A DNA stretch of 64,000 nt, from the NCBI RefSeq assembly GCF_000004195.4, contig NC_030681.2, positions 3,152,982 to 3,216,981 of the forward strand, given 5' to 3'. The position numbers and the translations under genes are program-made. Position 1 is the first letter of the stretch. The number at the start of each line of letters is the position of its first letter. The stretch is from Xenopus tropicalis. Lineage: Eukaryota > Chordata > Amphibia > Anura > Pipidae. The notes under the pieces were generated by a model that ran no database searches, was not told the origin of the DNA, and saw nothing but the letters and a program-made list of their open reading frames with translations. Shown here piece by piece: positions 1 through 11,789 of the stretch.

Positions 1-447
1 TTCTGTAGGGAAATGAGAGCAGGGCAGGCAGTAACCCTTCCAACACTTTCCCCTGTCTCTGCCCCTATATATTAGGTACCTACCTAGTGCTACCAACCCC
101 TATTTCTGTAGGGAAATGAGAGCAGGGCAGGCAGTAACCCTCCCAACACTTTCCCCTGTCTCTGCCCCTATATATTAGGTACCTACCTAGTGCTACCAAC
201 CCCTATTTCTGTAGGGAAATGAGAGCAGGGCAGGCAGTAACCCTTCCAACACTTTCCCCTGTCTCTGCCCCTATATATTAGGTACCTACCTAGTGCTACC
301 AACCCCTATTTCTGTAGGGAAATGAGAGCAGGGCAGGCAGTAACCCTTCCAACACTTTCCCCTGTCTCTGCCCCTATATATTAGGCACCTACCTAGTGCT
401 ACCAACCCCTATTTCTGTAGGGAAATGAGAGCAGGGCAGGCAGTAAC
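1..447. repeat. 103-bp tandem array (about 4.3 copies)
   Basis: Units begin with TTCTGTAGGGAAATGAGAGC at 1, 104, 207, 310 and 413, an exact 103-bp period with very few substitutions. The array runs off the left edge of the window, so its true length is unknown. No coding potential is seen. Confidence 0.95.
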
Positions 448-776
448 CTCAGATACTCAGTCTCCCCATGTAACACAACGCTAACTGCCCTGCGATTGGC
501 CCAATAAAGTACATAGCGAGTGTTGGGAAGATAATGAGAAAGCAGTGGGTATAACAGTAAAGGGAAGGGCAGGAAACGGTGAGTAATTTGGCACAATAGG
601 CACAGTTATTCCCACGGCACATAAAGCCATGAATAGCTGATATTCAGTGATATCAGGGGGAACTAATATCTGCCCCTTGCACAGATTTTCCCAATAATCA
701 TAATTCTGAGATAAATAGAAATGCATGATAGGAACTGACACCTCCAGGGGCAAAACAAGAGAGTCTGTGACATTAT
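448..776. other. Short unique spacer
   Basis: No gene, splice-site pair or recognisable repeat is seen between the 103-bp array and the 24-bp minisatellite. Confidence 0.5.
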
Positions 777-3700
777 GACATTGCAGGGGGGGTACGTATG
801 CGACATTGCAGGGGGGGTACGTATGCGACATTGCAGGGGGGTACGTATGTGACATTGCTGGGGGGTACGTATGTGACATTGCAGGGGGGGTACGTATGTA
901 ACATGGCGGGGGGGTACGTATGTGACATTGCAGGGGGGTATGTATGTGACATTGCAGGGGGGTACGTATGTAACATGGCGGGGGGGTACGTATGTGACAT
1001 TGCAGGGGGGTACGTATGCGACATTGCAGGGGGGGTACGTATGTGACATTGCAGGGGGGTACGTATGCGACATTGCAGGGGGGGTACGTATGCGACATTG
1101 CAGGGGGTACGTATGCGACATTGCAGGGGGGGTAAGTATGCGACATTGCAGGGGGGCACGTATGCGACATTGCAGGGGGTACGTATGTGACATTGCAGGG
1201 GGGTACGTATGTGACATTGCAGGGGGGTACGTATGCGACATTGCAGGGGGGGTAAGTATGCGACATTGCAGGGGGTACGTATGCGACATTGCAGGGGGTA
1301 CGTATGTGACATTGCAGGGGGGGTACGTATGTGACATTGCAGGGGGGGTACGTATGTGACATTGCAGGGGGGGTAAGTATGTGACATTGCAGGGGGGGTA
1401 CCTATGTGACATTGCAGGGGGTAAGTATGTGACATTGCAGGGGGGTACGTATGCGACATTGCAGGGGGGGTACGTATGTGACATTGCAGGGGGGTACGTA
1501 TGTGACATTGCAGGGGGGGTACGTATGTGACATTGCAGGGGGTACGTATGCGACATTGCAGGGGGGTACGTATGTGACATTGCAGGGGGGTACGTATGCG
1601 ACATTGCAGGGGGGGTACGTATGTGACATTGCAGGGGGGTATGTATGTGACATTGCAGGGGGGTAAGTATGTGACATTGCAGGGGGGTACGTATGTGACA
1701 TTGCAGGGGGGTACGTATGTGACATTGCAGGGGGGTACGTATGTGACATTGCAGGGGGGTATGTATGTGACATTGCAGGGGGGTATGTATGTGACATTGC
1801 AGGGGGGGTAAGTATGTGACATTGCAGGGGGGTACGTATGTGACATTGCAGGGGGTATGTATGTGACATTGCAGGGGGGTATGTATGTGACATTGCAGGG
1901 GGGGTACGTATGTGACATTGCAGGGGGGTACGTATGTGACATTGCAGGGGGGTACGTATGTGACATTGCAGGGGGGGTAAGTATGTGACATTGCAGGGGG
2001 GTATGTATGTGACATTGCAGGGGGGGTAAGTATGTGACATTGCAGGGGGGGTATGTATGTGACATTGCAGGGGGGGTAAGTATGTGACATTGCAGGGGGG
2101 TACGTATGTGACATTGCAGGGGGGTACGTTATGTGACATTGCAGGGGGGGTAAGTATGTGACATTGCAGGGGGGTACGTATGTGACATTGCAGGGGGGTA
2201 CGTATGTGACATTGCAGGGGGGGTACGTATGTGACATTGCAGGGGGGTATGTATGTGACATTGCAGGGGGGGTATGTATGTGACATTGCAGGGGGGGTAA
2301 GTATGTGACATTGCAGGGGGGTACGTATGTGACATTGCAGGGGGTACGTATGTGACATTGCAGGGGGGTATGTATGTGACATTGCAGGGGGGTACGTATG
2401 TGACATTGCAGGGGGGTACGTATGTGACATTGCAGGGGGGGTACGTATGTGACATTGCAGGGGGGTAAGTATGTGACATTGCAGGGGGGTATGTATGTGA
2501 CATTGCAGGGGGGGTAAGTATGTGACATTGCAGGGGGGGTATGTATGTGACATTGCAGGGGGGGGTAAGTATGTGACATTGCAGGGGGTATGTATGTGAC
2601 ATTGCAGGGGGGGTACGTATGTGACATTGCAGGGGGGTAAGTATGTGACATTGCAGGGGGGTACGTATGCGACATTGCAGGGGGGTACGTATGTGACATT
2701 GCAGGGGGGTATGTATGTGACATTGCAGGGGGGTACGTATGTGACATTGCAGGGGGTACGTATGCGACATTGCAGGGGGGTACGTATGTGACATTGCAGG
2801 GGGTACGTATGCGACATTGCAGGGGGGGTACGTATGTGACATTGCAGGGGGTATGTATGTGACATTGCAGGGGGGGTAAGTATGTGACATTGCAGGGGGT
2901 ACGTATGTGACATTGCAGGGGGGTACGTATGTGACATTGCAGGGGGGTACGTATGTGACATTGCAGGGGGGTATGTATGTGACATTGCAGGGGGGTATGT
3001 ATGTGACATTGCAGGGGGGTAAGTATGTGACATTGCAGGGGGGTACGTATGTGACATTGCAGGGGGTACGTATGTGACATTGCAGGGGGGGTACGTATGT
3101 GACATTGCAGGGGGGGTAAGTATGTGACATTGCAGGGGGGTATGTATGTGACATTGCAGGGGGGTAAGTATGTGACATTGCAGGGGGGGTATGTATGTGA
3201 CATTGCAGGGGGGGTAAGTATGTGACATTGCAGGGGGGTATGTATGTGACATTGCAGGGGGGGTACGTATGTGACATTGCAGGGGGGTATGTATGTGACA
3301 TTGCAGGGGGGGTAAGTATGTGACATTGCAGGGGGGTATGTATGTGACATTGCAGGGGGGTAAGTATGTGACATTGCAGGGGGTATGTATGTGACATTGC
3401 AGGGGGTACGTATGTGACATTGCAGGGGGGTAAGTATGTGACATTGCAGGGGGGTATGTATGTGACATTGCAGGGGGGGTACGTATGTGACATTGCAGGG
3501 GGGTAAGTATGTGACATTGCAGGGGGGTATGTATGTGACATTGCAGGGGGGGGTAAGTATGTGACATTGCAGGGGGGGTATGTATGTGACATTGCAGGGG
3601 GGGTAAGTATGTGACATTGCAGGGGGTATGTATGTGACATTGCAGGGGGGTACGTATGTGACATTGCAGGGGGGTAAGTATGTGACATTGCAGGGGGTAT

Positions 3701-3826
3701 GTATGTGACATTGCAGGGGGGGTAAGTATGTGACATTGCAGGGGGGTATGTATGTGACATTGCAGGGGGGGTAAGTATGTGACATTGCAGGGGGGGTAAG
3801 TATGTGACATTGCAGGGGGGGTATGT
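777..3826. repeat. 24-bp G-rich minisatellite (about 125 copies)
   Basis: The unit is GACATTGCA, a run of 5 to 8 G, then TACGTATGT or a variant. The main variants are TACGTATGC, TACGTATGT, TATGTATGT and TAAGTATGT; two copies read AACATGGCG. CpG-containing variants dominate the left end, and TAAG or TATG variants dominate the right. Because 24 bp is eight codons, the minus strand has stop-free frames of up to 1075 codons reading CNVTYVPP repeats. This is an array artefact: G-run length changes switch the frame repeatedly. Confidence 0.97.
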
Positions 3827-3935
3827 AGCTAGTTAGGTGGAGGGTTCTATTGCACAGAGCAATTGCCCCAACTGCCCTCCACCCTGACACCCCTGATGTG
3901 CATTCTGGGACCCTGATAGGCCACCAGTCATTGCC

Positions 3936-3955
3936 GGGGGGGGGGGGGGGGGGGG
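3936..3955. repeat. Poly(G) run of 20
   Basis: An uninterrupted run of 20 G is visible. Its exact length is probably unreliable in any assembly. Confidence 0.9.
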
Positions 3956-4787
3956 TGGCACAGCTGAAATCCTATCTGGGCTCTGAAACCACAACAGTCA
4001 GAAACTCCGCTTTAAAGGGCAAGTACAGTAATGTCAGCGAGAAGATCATTACAAGCCCTGCTGGTCTATACACTGAGGGTTAATAACTCCCTGCCCTGTA
4101 CGTCCCCCAAGTTAATCAGATAAGAACCCCCCCCCATTTTATTGTTAGTGTTTCCCCAGGACCCTGACCTTTATTTCCATGAGAATAGAGTGACGAGCCC
4201 TAATAAACTCACAGTATCTGCCATTGGGTTATATTATTGTGTATTACAGCCTGACCTTTAATGTAATTATATGAGCTCGGGCCCCGCTACTGACTGGGAC
4301 ACGGCCGGGGCCCCACTGTACAACATGGCTGCACAGTTATATAAAATAAACACATTGATCCCAGAGACACTGTTTACCCCCCCCCCCATTGGATTGTAAA
4401 TAACAGAGGAAACACAATAGGAGGCTTATGGTAAGGGGCACAGTCACCAGATATAGATATAGAGGGAATAATGCTGTGGGGTCCCCCCTACCCATAATGC
4501 TTTGAAAGGCGGCAGTCTCCCTGCCCCCCACAGTTGCTATTAACTGCCCCAATATAAAGGGCAAACCCCTTGGGGGATGGTTGAATGTGTCAGTAGAATT
4601 TCGGCACAGTGACCCCGACCGACATTGCGTTGGCCCTTATGCCTTATTGCTCCGCCCCCCGCAGAGCCAGCAGGGGCCCCGCTGCCGACCCACCCGTCCC
4701 TATAATCTGAAATCAATAAAAGGAAGAGAGGGAAACGGGAAGATTGCACTTAATATTGACTGGAATCCCCTCATCTCATTCATTGAC
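3956..4787. other. Unique non-coding sequence
   Basis: Short runs of C and AT-rich stretches, with no convincing exon. Open frames here are short and lack splice context or family resemblance. Confidence 0.5.
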
Positions 4788-5026
4788 TTAAATCAACCTT
4801 TAATATGATGTAGACACTGATATTCTGAGAACAGTTGCAATTGGTCTTCATTTTTTATTTTGTACGGGATTTCAGTTATTTTGCTTTTTGTTTGGTATTT
4901 TAGCAGCTATCTGGTTGCTAGGATCTTGTTTACCCCAGCAACTAGGCAGTGGTTTAAACGAGAGACTGGAATATGAATAGGGGAGGGGCTTAATAGAAAG
5001 ATAGGGAATAAAAAGTAACAATAACA
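4788..5026 (+). mobile_element. Left part of a split T2-type MITE
   Basis: It starts at a TTAA and matches, along its length, the copies at 26946-27340, 31777-32164 and 32570-32961, with shared landmarks such as the GCAGCTATCTGGTTGCTA region and the AGTAACAATAA stretch. The match stops near 5026 and resumes at 6552. TTAA targets and TTAAAGG ends are the hallmark of Xenopus T2 MITEs; the family assignment is from memory. Confidence 0.75.
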
Positions 5027-5099
5027 ACTAGAAAGGGACGTTTGAGAACAAACTTCATGTTGGGTTGAAAAACATGACGTCACTGAATGGGCTCCGCCC

Positions 5100-6410
5100 A
5101 CTTTCTCTGACCATGGACCCCAGTTATACAGTAAAAACCACTGTGCAAAGTTTGGGGACCCTGGTTTTAATAGTGTCTGAATGGCAGCAACTTACATTTC
5201 CCCACTGAAAGTCAACGACATCTGATTGGCGGTTGGTGGCTCCACCCCCTTTTTCTAACCTGGAACTGCAGTTACCCAGTGACTGACTCTGCAAAGTTTA
5301 GGGGTCCTGGGATTAATTACATTTTGGGGACTCATAAAAATTGTGAGACTGACAGCATTTTACACTTCACCATTGAAAGTAAATAGATGAAATGTTATTG
5401 GCTGTTGGTGGCTCCGCCCCTTTTTTTTTCGAATTTTGAATGGCAAATACCCAGTGACTAACTCTGGAAACTTTAACAACCCTGGAATTAATATTTAAAT
5501 AATGGAATCAGTTTAAATATAAACCAATGAAATCTAATGGGTGGAAATGGGTTGGCTGTTGGTGGCTCCTCCCACTTGTTCTAACCCTGAATATGTAGTC
5601 GGCCAGTCACTGACTGTGCAAAGTTTGGGAACCCCGACATAAATAGTGTGAGAAAGGCAGCATTTTAAATCTAAACAAAAAAAAAATTAAAAGGTGAAAT
5701 CTGATTGGTTGTTGTTGGCCCCGCCCACTTTTCTAAACTTGGAACATAGTCACCCAGTGACCTAGGCATTAAAGATGTGAGAATGGCAGCAGTTAAAATT
5801 TCCCCACTGAAAACAATGAAAGAAATGTGATTGGCTTTTGGCGGCCCCGCCCACTTTTTCTAACGTTGAGTACGAAGTCACCCAGTGACTGACTGTGCAA
5901 AGTTTGCAAACTCTGGCATCAAACCAATAAAAATCAATAGGTGAAATCTGATTGGCTGTTGGTGGCCCTGCCCACTTTTTCAAAACTAAAACTGCAGCCC
6001 CCTAGTGACCAAGTTTGGGGACCCTGGTGTTAATACTATCAGAATGGCAGCAGGTTGGGTTTCCCCATTTAAAGTGAATAGTTAAAATCTGATTGGCTGT
6101 TGGTGGCTCCACCCACTTACAAAAATACAAAAAAAACCTTAAATGCGTAAAGTAGTCACCCAGTGTCTGACTATGCAACGTTTGGGAACCCTGGCAACAA
6201 ACCAATAAAAATCAATAGGTGAAATCTGATTGGTTGTTGGTGGCTCCACCCACTTTTCAAATCTAAAACTGCAGTCCCCTAGTGACTAGTGTAAAAAGTT
6301 TGGGGCCCCCGGTGTTATTACTGTGAGACTGGCAGCAGGTTGGGTTTCTGCCAAATCAATAGGTAAAATCTGATTGGCTGTTCACAGCTCCGCCCACTCT
6401 GCCGCTATAG
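5100..6410. repeat. Diverged tandem block with CCAAT-like motif (about 9 units)
   Basis: A unit of roughly 120 to 170 bp recurs about nine times. Each carries a segment like GATTGGCTGTTGGTGGCTCC followed by GCCCACTTTTTC, then a CCCAGTGACTGACTGTGCAA segment. Starts are near 5224, 5396, 5552, 5703, 5830, 5950, 6091, 6228 and 6372. The copies are well diverged, so this array is older than the near-identical arrays elsewhere in the window. GATTGG is an inverted CCAAT box, but no promoter is claimed. Confidence 0.8.
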
Positions 6411-6551
6411 GGCGAAGAAGTGTGGGGAGTTTGGGTGTTGTACCCCTAAACCTGTAGGGGGAGTAGCGTTTAGATAATGGGGGGTGCTAAGAAGAAGAAG
6501 CGGAAGAATCAGCTAAAGGGGAAGAACAGTCTGTGGGGGTTCAGCCCAATG

Positions 6552-6747
6552 TAATAAAGCTGGGGCCTCACAGAGCAATAGGGTTTGGCTGCCGGGGTCA
6601 CTGACCCCCATTTGAAAGCTGCAAAGAGTCAGAATTAAAAAACTATAACAAATAAATAATGAAGACCAATTGAAAAGTTGCTAGAAATAGGCCATTCTAT
6701 AACATTTAATATTTAGATATTAAGTTAAAGGTGAACTTTCCCTTTAA
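6552..6747 (+). mobile_element. Right part of the split T2-type MITE
   Basis: It resumes at the GGGGCCTCACAGAGCAATAG segment that directly follows AACAATAAAACTG in the intact copies, and ends at TTAA (6744-6747) after GTGAACTTTCCCTTTAA. With 4788-5026 it rebuilds one element interrupted by about 1.5 kb. Confidence 0.75.
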
Positions 6748-7289
6748 CAAAGAGGGCGGGGGAACAGCCCCCCAAAACAGAACTTGATGTAACCGCCATG
6801 CTCATTAACATTCATATTCCCAGCCAATCAGCAGGAGAGCTCAGCCCATAACCGGCCCAGTGGTACCCCCAGTAGAACATCCCTAACTGCCGACACCCCC
6901 ACGTCTCATCGTACTGTAGTTTGGCGGCGTCTGCCATTTAATATAAAGGGAACGAGGCCCCTCCCCCCCGCGCTCTGATTGGAACATTTCTGTCAGAACA
7001 ATAAAACCAGCCGAGCAGGAAAACTTAAAAACAGCCAATTTCAAAAAGTAATTAAAATATGATAATTTGGCCCAAACGCGAGCGGCGCCGCCAGGTGGTA
7101 CATTCCGCCACATTTACCAACCATTCGGGATTTATGTTCCGCTATAAAAATGTTATTCCTTTTATATTGAAACAAATGAAAAATTCAGCAACTTCATTTT
7201 CATATTTATATTCTTTTTATCTATTAAACCCAAAATGTATATGTTCAACGGAGTCCGAGTGTCGGCAGCAGATTGTGTTTTGTATCAGA
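6748..7289. other. Unique non-coding sequence
   Basis: No exon or known repeat is recognised. It ends where the 94-bp satellite begins. Confidence 0.5.
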
Positions 7290-9979
7290 GAGATACCATA
7301 ACACTATGGCACATAGGGATTCCCCTGTACTAAGCACAATTCAGCAGGAACAGCCCCCTAAGTTTGCTCATAGCCTGTACAGAGAGATACCATAAAACTA
7401 TGGCACATAGGGATTCCCCTGTACTAAGCGCAATTCAGCAGGAACAGCCCCCTAAGTTTGCCCATAGCCTGAATAGAGAGATACCATAAAACTATGGCAC
7501 ATAGGGATTCCCCTGTACTAAGCACAATTCAGCAGGAACAGCCCCCTAAGTTTGCCCATAGCCTGTACAGAGAGATACCATAAAACTATGGCACATAGGG
7601 ATTCCCCTGTACTAAGCACAATTCAGCAGGAACAGCCCCCTAAGTTTGCCCATAGCCTGTACAGAGAGATACCATAAAACTATGGCACATAGGGATTCCC
7701 CTGTACTAAGCACAATTCAGCAGGAACAGCCCCCTAAGTTTGCCCATAGCCTGTACAGAGAGATACCATAAAACTATGGCACATAGGGATTCCCCTGTAC
7801 TAAGCACAATTCAGCAGGAACAGCCCCCTAAGTTTGCTCATAGCCTGTATAGAGAGATACTATAAAACTATGGCACATAGGGATTCCCCTGTACTAAGCA
7901 CAATTCAGCAGGAACAGCCCCCTAAGTTTGCCCATAGCCTGTACAGAGAGATACCATAAAACTATGGCACATAGGGATTCCCCTGTACTAAGCACAATTC
8001 AGCAGGAACAGCCCCCTAAGTTTGCCCATAGCCTGTACAGAGAGATACCATAAAACTATGGCACATAGGGATTCCCCTGTACTAAGCACAATTCAGCAGG
8101 AACAGCCCCCTAAGTTTGCCCATAGCCTGTACAGAGAGATACCATAAAACTATGGCACATAGGGATTCCCCTGTACTAAGCACAATTCAGCAGGAACAGC
8201 CCCCTAAGTTTGCCCATAGCCTGTACAGAGAGATACCATAAAACTATGGCACATAGGGATTCCCCTGTACTAAGCACAATTCAGCAGGAACAGCCCCCTA
8301 AGTTTGCCCATAGCCTGAATAGAGAGATACCATAAAACTATGGCACATAGGGATTCCCCTGTACTAAGCACAATTCAGCAGGAACAGCCCCCTAAGTTTG
8401 CTCATAGCCTGTACAGAGAGATACCATAAAACTATGGCACATAGGGATTCCCCTGTACTAAGCACAATTCAGCAGGAACAGCCCCCTAAGTTTGCCCATA
8501 GCCTGTACAGAGAGATACCATAAAACTATGGCACATAGGGATTCCCCTGTACTAAGCACAATTCAGCAGGAACAGCCCCCTAAGTTTGCTCATAGCCTGT
8601 ATAGAGAGATACTATAAAACTATGGCACATAGGGATTCCCCTGTACTAAGCACAATTCAGCAGGAACAGCCCCCTAAGTTTGCCCATAGCCTGTACAGAG
8701 AGATACCATAAAACTATGGCACATAGGGATTCCCCTGTACTAAGCACAATTCAGCAGGAACAGCCCCCTAAGTTTGCCCATAGCCTGTACAGAGAGATAC
8801 CATAAAACTATGGCACATAGGGATTCCCCTGTACTAAGCACAATTCAGCAGGAACAGCCCCCTAAGTTTGCCCATAGCCTGTACAGAGAGATACCATAAA
8901 ACTATGGCACATAGGGATTCCCCTGTACTAAGCACAATTCAGCAGGAACAGCCCCCCTAAGTTTGCCCATAGCCTGTACAGAGAGATACCATAAAACTAT
9001 GGCACATAGGGATTCCCCTGTACTAAGCACAATTCAGCAGGAACAGCCCCCTAAGTTTGCTCATAGCCTGTACAGAGAGATACCATAAAACTATGGCACA
9101 TAGGGATTCCCCTGTACTAAGCACAATTCAGCAGGAACAGCCCCCTAAGTTTGCCCATAGCCTGTACAGAGAGATACCATAAAACTATGGCACATAGGGA
9201 TTCCCCTGTACTAAGCACAATTCAGCAGGAACAGCCCCCTAAGTTTGCCCATAGCCTGTACAGAGAGATACCATAAAACTATGGCACATAGGGATTCCCC
9301 TGTACTAAGCACAATTCAGCAGGAACAGCCCCCTAAGTTTGCCCATAGCCTGTACAGAGAGATACCATAAAACTATGGCACATAGGGATTCCCCTGTACT
9401 AAGCACAATTCAGCAGGAACAGCCCCCTAAGTTTGCTCATAGCCTGTACAGAGAGATACCATAAAACTATGGCACATAGGGATTCCCCTGTACTAAGCAC
9501 AATTCAGCAGGAACAGCCCCCTAAGTTTGCCCATAGCCTGTACAGAGAGATACCATAAAACTATGGCACATAGGGATTCCCCTGTACTAAGCACAATTCA
9601 GCAGGAACAGCCCCCTAAGTTTGCCCATAGCCTGTACAGAGAGATACCATAAAACTATGGCACATAGGGATTCCCCTGTACTAAGCACAATTCAGCAGGA
9701 ACAGCCCCCTAAGTTTGCCCATAGCCTGTACAGAGAGATACCATAAAACTATGGCACATAGGGATTCCCCTGTACTAAGCACAATTCAGCAGGAACAGCC
9801 CCCTAAGTTTGCCCATAGCCTGTACAGAGAGATACCATAAAACTATGGCACATAGGGATTCCCCTGTACTAAGCACAATTCAGCAGGAACAGCCCCCTAA
9901 GTTTGCCCATAGCCTGTACAGAGAGATACCATAAAACTATGGCACATAGGGATTCCCCTGTACTAAGCACAATTCAGCA
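7290..9979 (+). repeat. 94-bp satellite array (about 29 copies)
   Basis: Exact 94-bp spacing of AGATACCATAAAACTATGGC (starts 7291, 7385, 7479 and so on) with very high identity. Each unit carries the small inverted repeat CCATA-AAAC-TATGG. A few marker variants recur: GAATAGAGAG at 7471 and 8317, and an ACTATAAAAC change at 7859 and 8611. They are spaced by 9 and 8 units and point to block duplication. The same monomer recurs in reverse orientation at 33321-33799. Confidence 0.97.
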
Positions 9980-11477
9980 GGGAGTGTAACTGACAGTTGA
10001 TCACTCATTAGGGAATAGATTAATTACATGTATCACTGTCTCTGTGCGTCTCTCCCGTAGGAAGTCGTTAGGTTTATGAGCCAATTTATGGTGCAGGAGG
10101 AATAACAAACTGCCACTTAATTACTATTCTGTACAGATGAAACACGTTGTTGAGTTGTACATGCCGACGTCGCTGTATGAGAGAGATAAGCCCCCCCCCC
10201 CCGTATGTCATGGTACAACCCATTCTGGCAGCTGGTAAGGGGGATATTTGCATAATTATAATTTATTCGTACTGTGCCTCTGAGCACTTTGGCAATTTAC
10301 GTGAATTCTCATTTTTAGTGGTTTCTGCGATATTAGCAGCTTTAGACTGCAGGCACCATTTATTACATTAGTAATAATGAAATATTAGAGATTTATCATT
10401 AGATAACCCGCCCCCCATTATATCTTTCAGTCTCCCTCAGCCGTTTAGATTGTAAGCTCTGATGTCAGAGGAGTGAGGGGCCCCATTGGCACCAGTTCAA
10501 CCCCAGTCTGTTGCTCATTTATCAGAACCACTTACTTTCCGTGTTTTAATGAAAGTATCAATTGTCCCCGACCCGAATGTTACATGTTCTGTAGCCCGGG
10601 GGGGTCGCGCATTGATTTATACCCCGTGACCCCCGAGTCGTTGCGCTGCAGACGCGACTTTGCATTTTTCATAAGAAATATGACCGGTTCCTCGGATCAA
10701 TGATTTGTAGTTAAGGTGCAACTGTAACGGCACCAACAGGGGGGGCTAATGTCTTGCCTGGGGCTGTTCCTGCTTGACAGTAATGGATTCTGGTACTTAA
10801 AACCCAAATATACACAGCGGTTGTTGCTTGGAAACGTTGCCAGGTCCGACTCAGCAATAAAACTTAAGATAAAGTTTGGATTCATTGTAGTGATAAAAAT
10901 TTGGGAGCCTTGGACCCCCCTGCAAAGCCCCCCACAATCATTGCTGACCCACAGTGGTGCAAACCGCCCCCTCACAGCCCCCCTGTTCCCTGGGACCCAT
11001 GCAGGGACTGCCCCCTCTATAGTTACCCCACAGATTAAAGGGGATATAAACCCAACCATAACGCTGCCCCACGGCGCCCCCTAGTGTTGCTATAGAAGGT
11101 GTCGAAAAACGTAATTATAGCTGCAAGGAAATTCCCCAATGAGCCTTCTACTGAGCAACATGTGATTATAAGTGCAAGAGAAGTGACCAATGAGAATGCT
11201 GATTCCCAGCACTGTGTCAGGCCCCTTGCTGGTACCTTACATATAGAGATAATGATGGCATTTTCCCGTCATTATATGGCACAGGAATCAGACATGGGGA
11301 TAAAGGGACAGACTTGTTCAGTGCTGGGAAACTGTGCTTATTGCTCCCAACTCCAATTGCAGGAACAGAGAACAGGGAGCCGGATTTACTCACATCAGCT
11401 GGGATTCTCATTGGGGGATTTCTTGCATTTTAATGCAGTTTTATTGGGCAATATTGCTTTAAGAATACAACCCTGAT
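9980..11477. other. Unique intergenic sequence
   Basis: No coding exon recognised. Open frames at 10147-10371, 10473-10703, 10697-11084 and 11099-11476 are short, overlap on both strands and show no family motif or splice structure. A C12 run lies near 10191. Confidence 0.5.
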
Positions 11478-11559
11478 GTTGCTGGACTACAGCTCCCAGC
11501 ATGCCTCACCCTTCATTATATGTTACATTATTCTGTATTCTGTATTGTAGTCCGGCAAC
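11478..11559 (+). promoter_or_regulatory. ZNF143/STAF-like motif within an inverted repeat
   Basis: ACTACAGCTCCCAGCATGCC at 11486-11505 is close to the vertebrate ZNF143 (Staf) site ACTACAAYTCCCAGMATGC. It lies in the left arm of an imperfect inverted repeat: GTTGCTGGACTACA at 11478-11491 against TGTAGTCCGGCAAC at 11546-11559. The arms suggest a MITE relic, so the motif may have arrived with the element. No adjacent gene start is seen. Confidence 0.45.
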
Positions 11560-11789
11560 AGCTGAGTAACGTTTGGTTGAGCCGCGCTGTGCCGCAGGGT
11601 TTAGTTCCCCTTTAAATGCACATTTAATGAGATTCAGGTTGCACAGGGAACAACCCAACAGACGCAGAATCAAAGGTTCCGATTGTATTTAGAAACCCAT
11701 TGACCAAGCTGATTGTTTTGGCCATAGATAAAGTAAACAGTGTTTCTGCAGAACATCCCATATTTCCTCCTCCATACCTGTGCATTATA

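Noticed and set aside
663..3890. Minus-strand open frame of 1075 codons and several overlapping long frames
   Set aside because: Made only of the 24-bp minisatellite, with CNVTYVPP-type repeats in several frames at once. No splice or promoter context.
7290..9979. Possible CRISPR-like array of direct repeats
   Set aside because: Units are contiguous and identical along their whole length, with no unique spacers, in a vertebrate genome.
10697..11476. Overlapping short frames on both strands left of the TA-flanked MITE
   Set aside because: They overlap in opposite strands, lack motifs and splice context, and look like chance.
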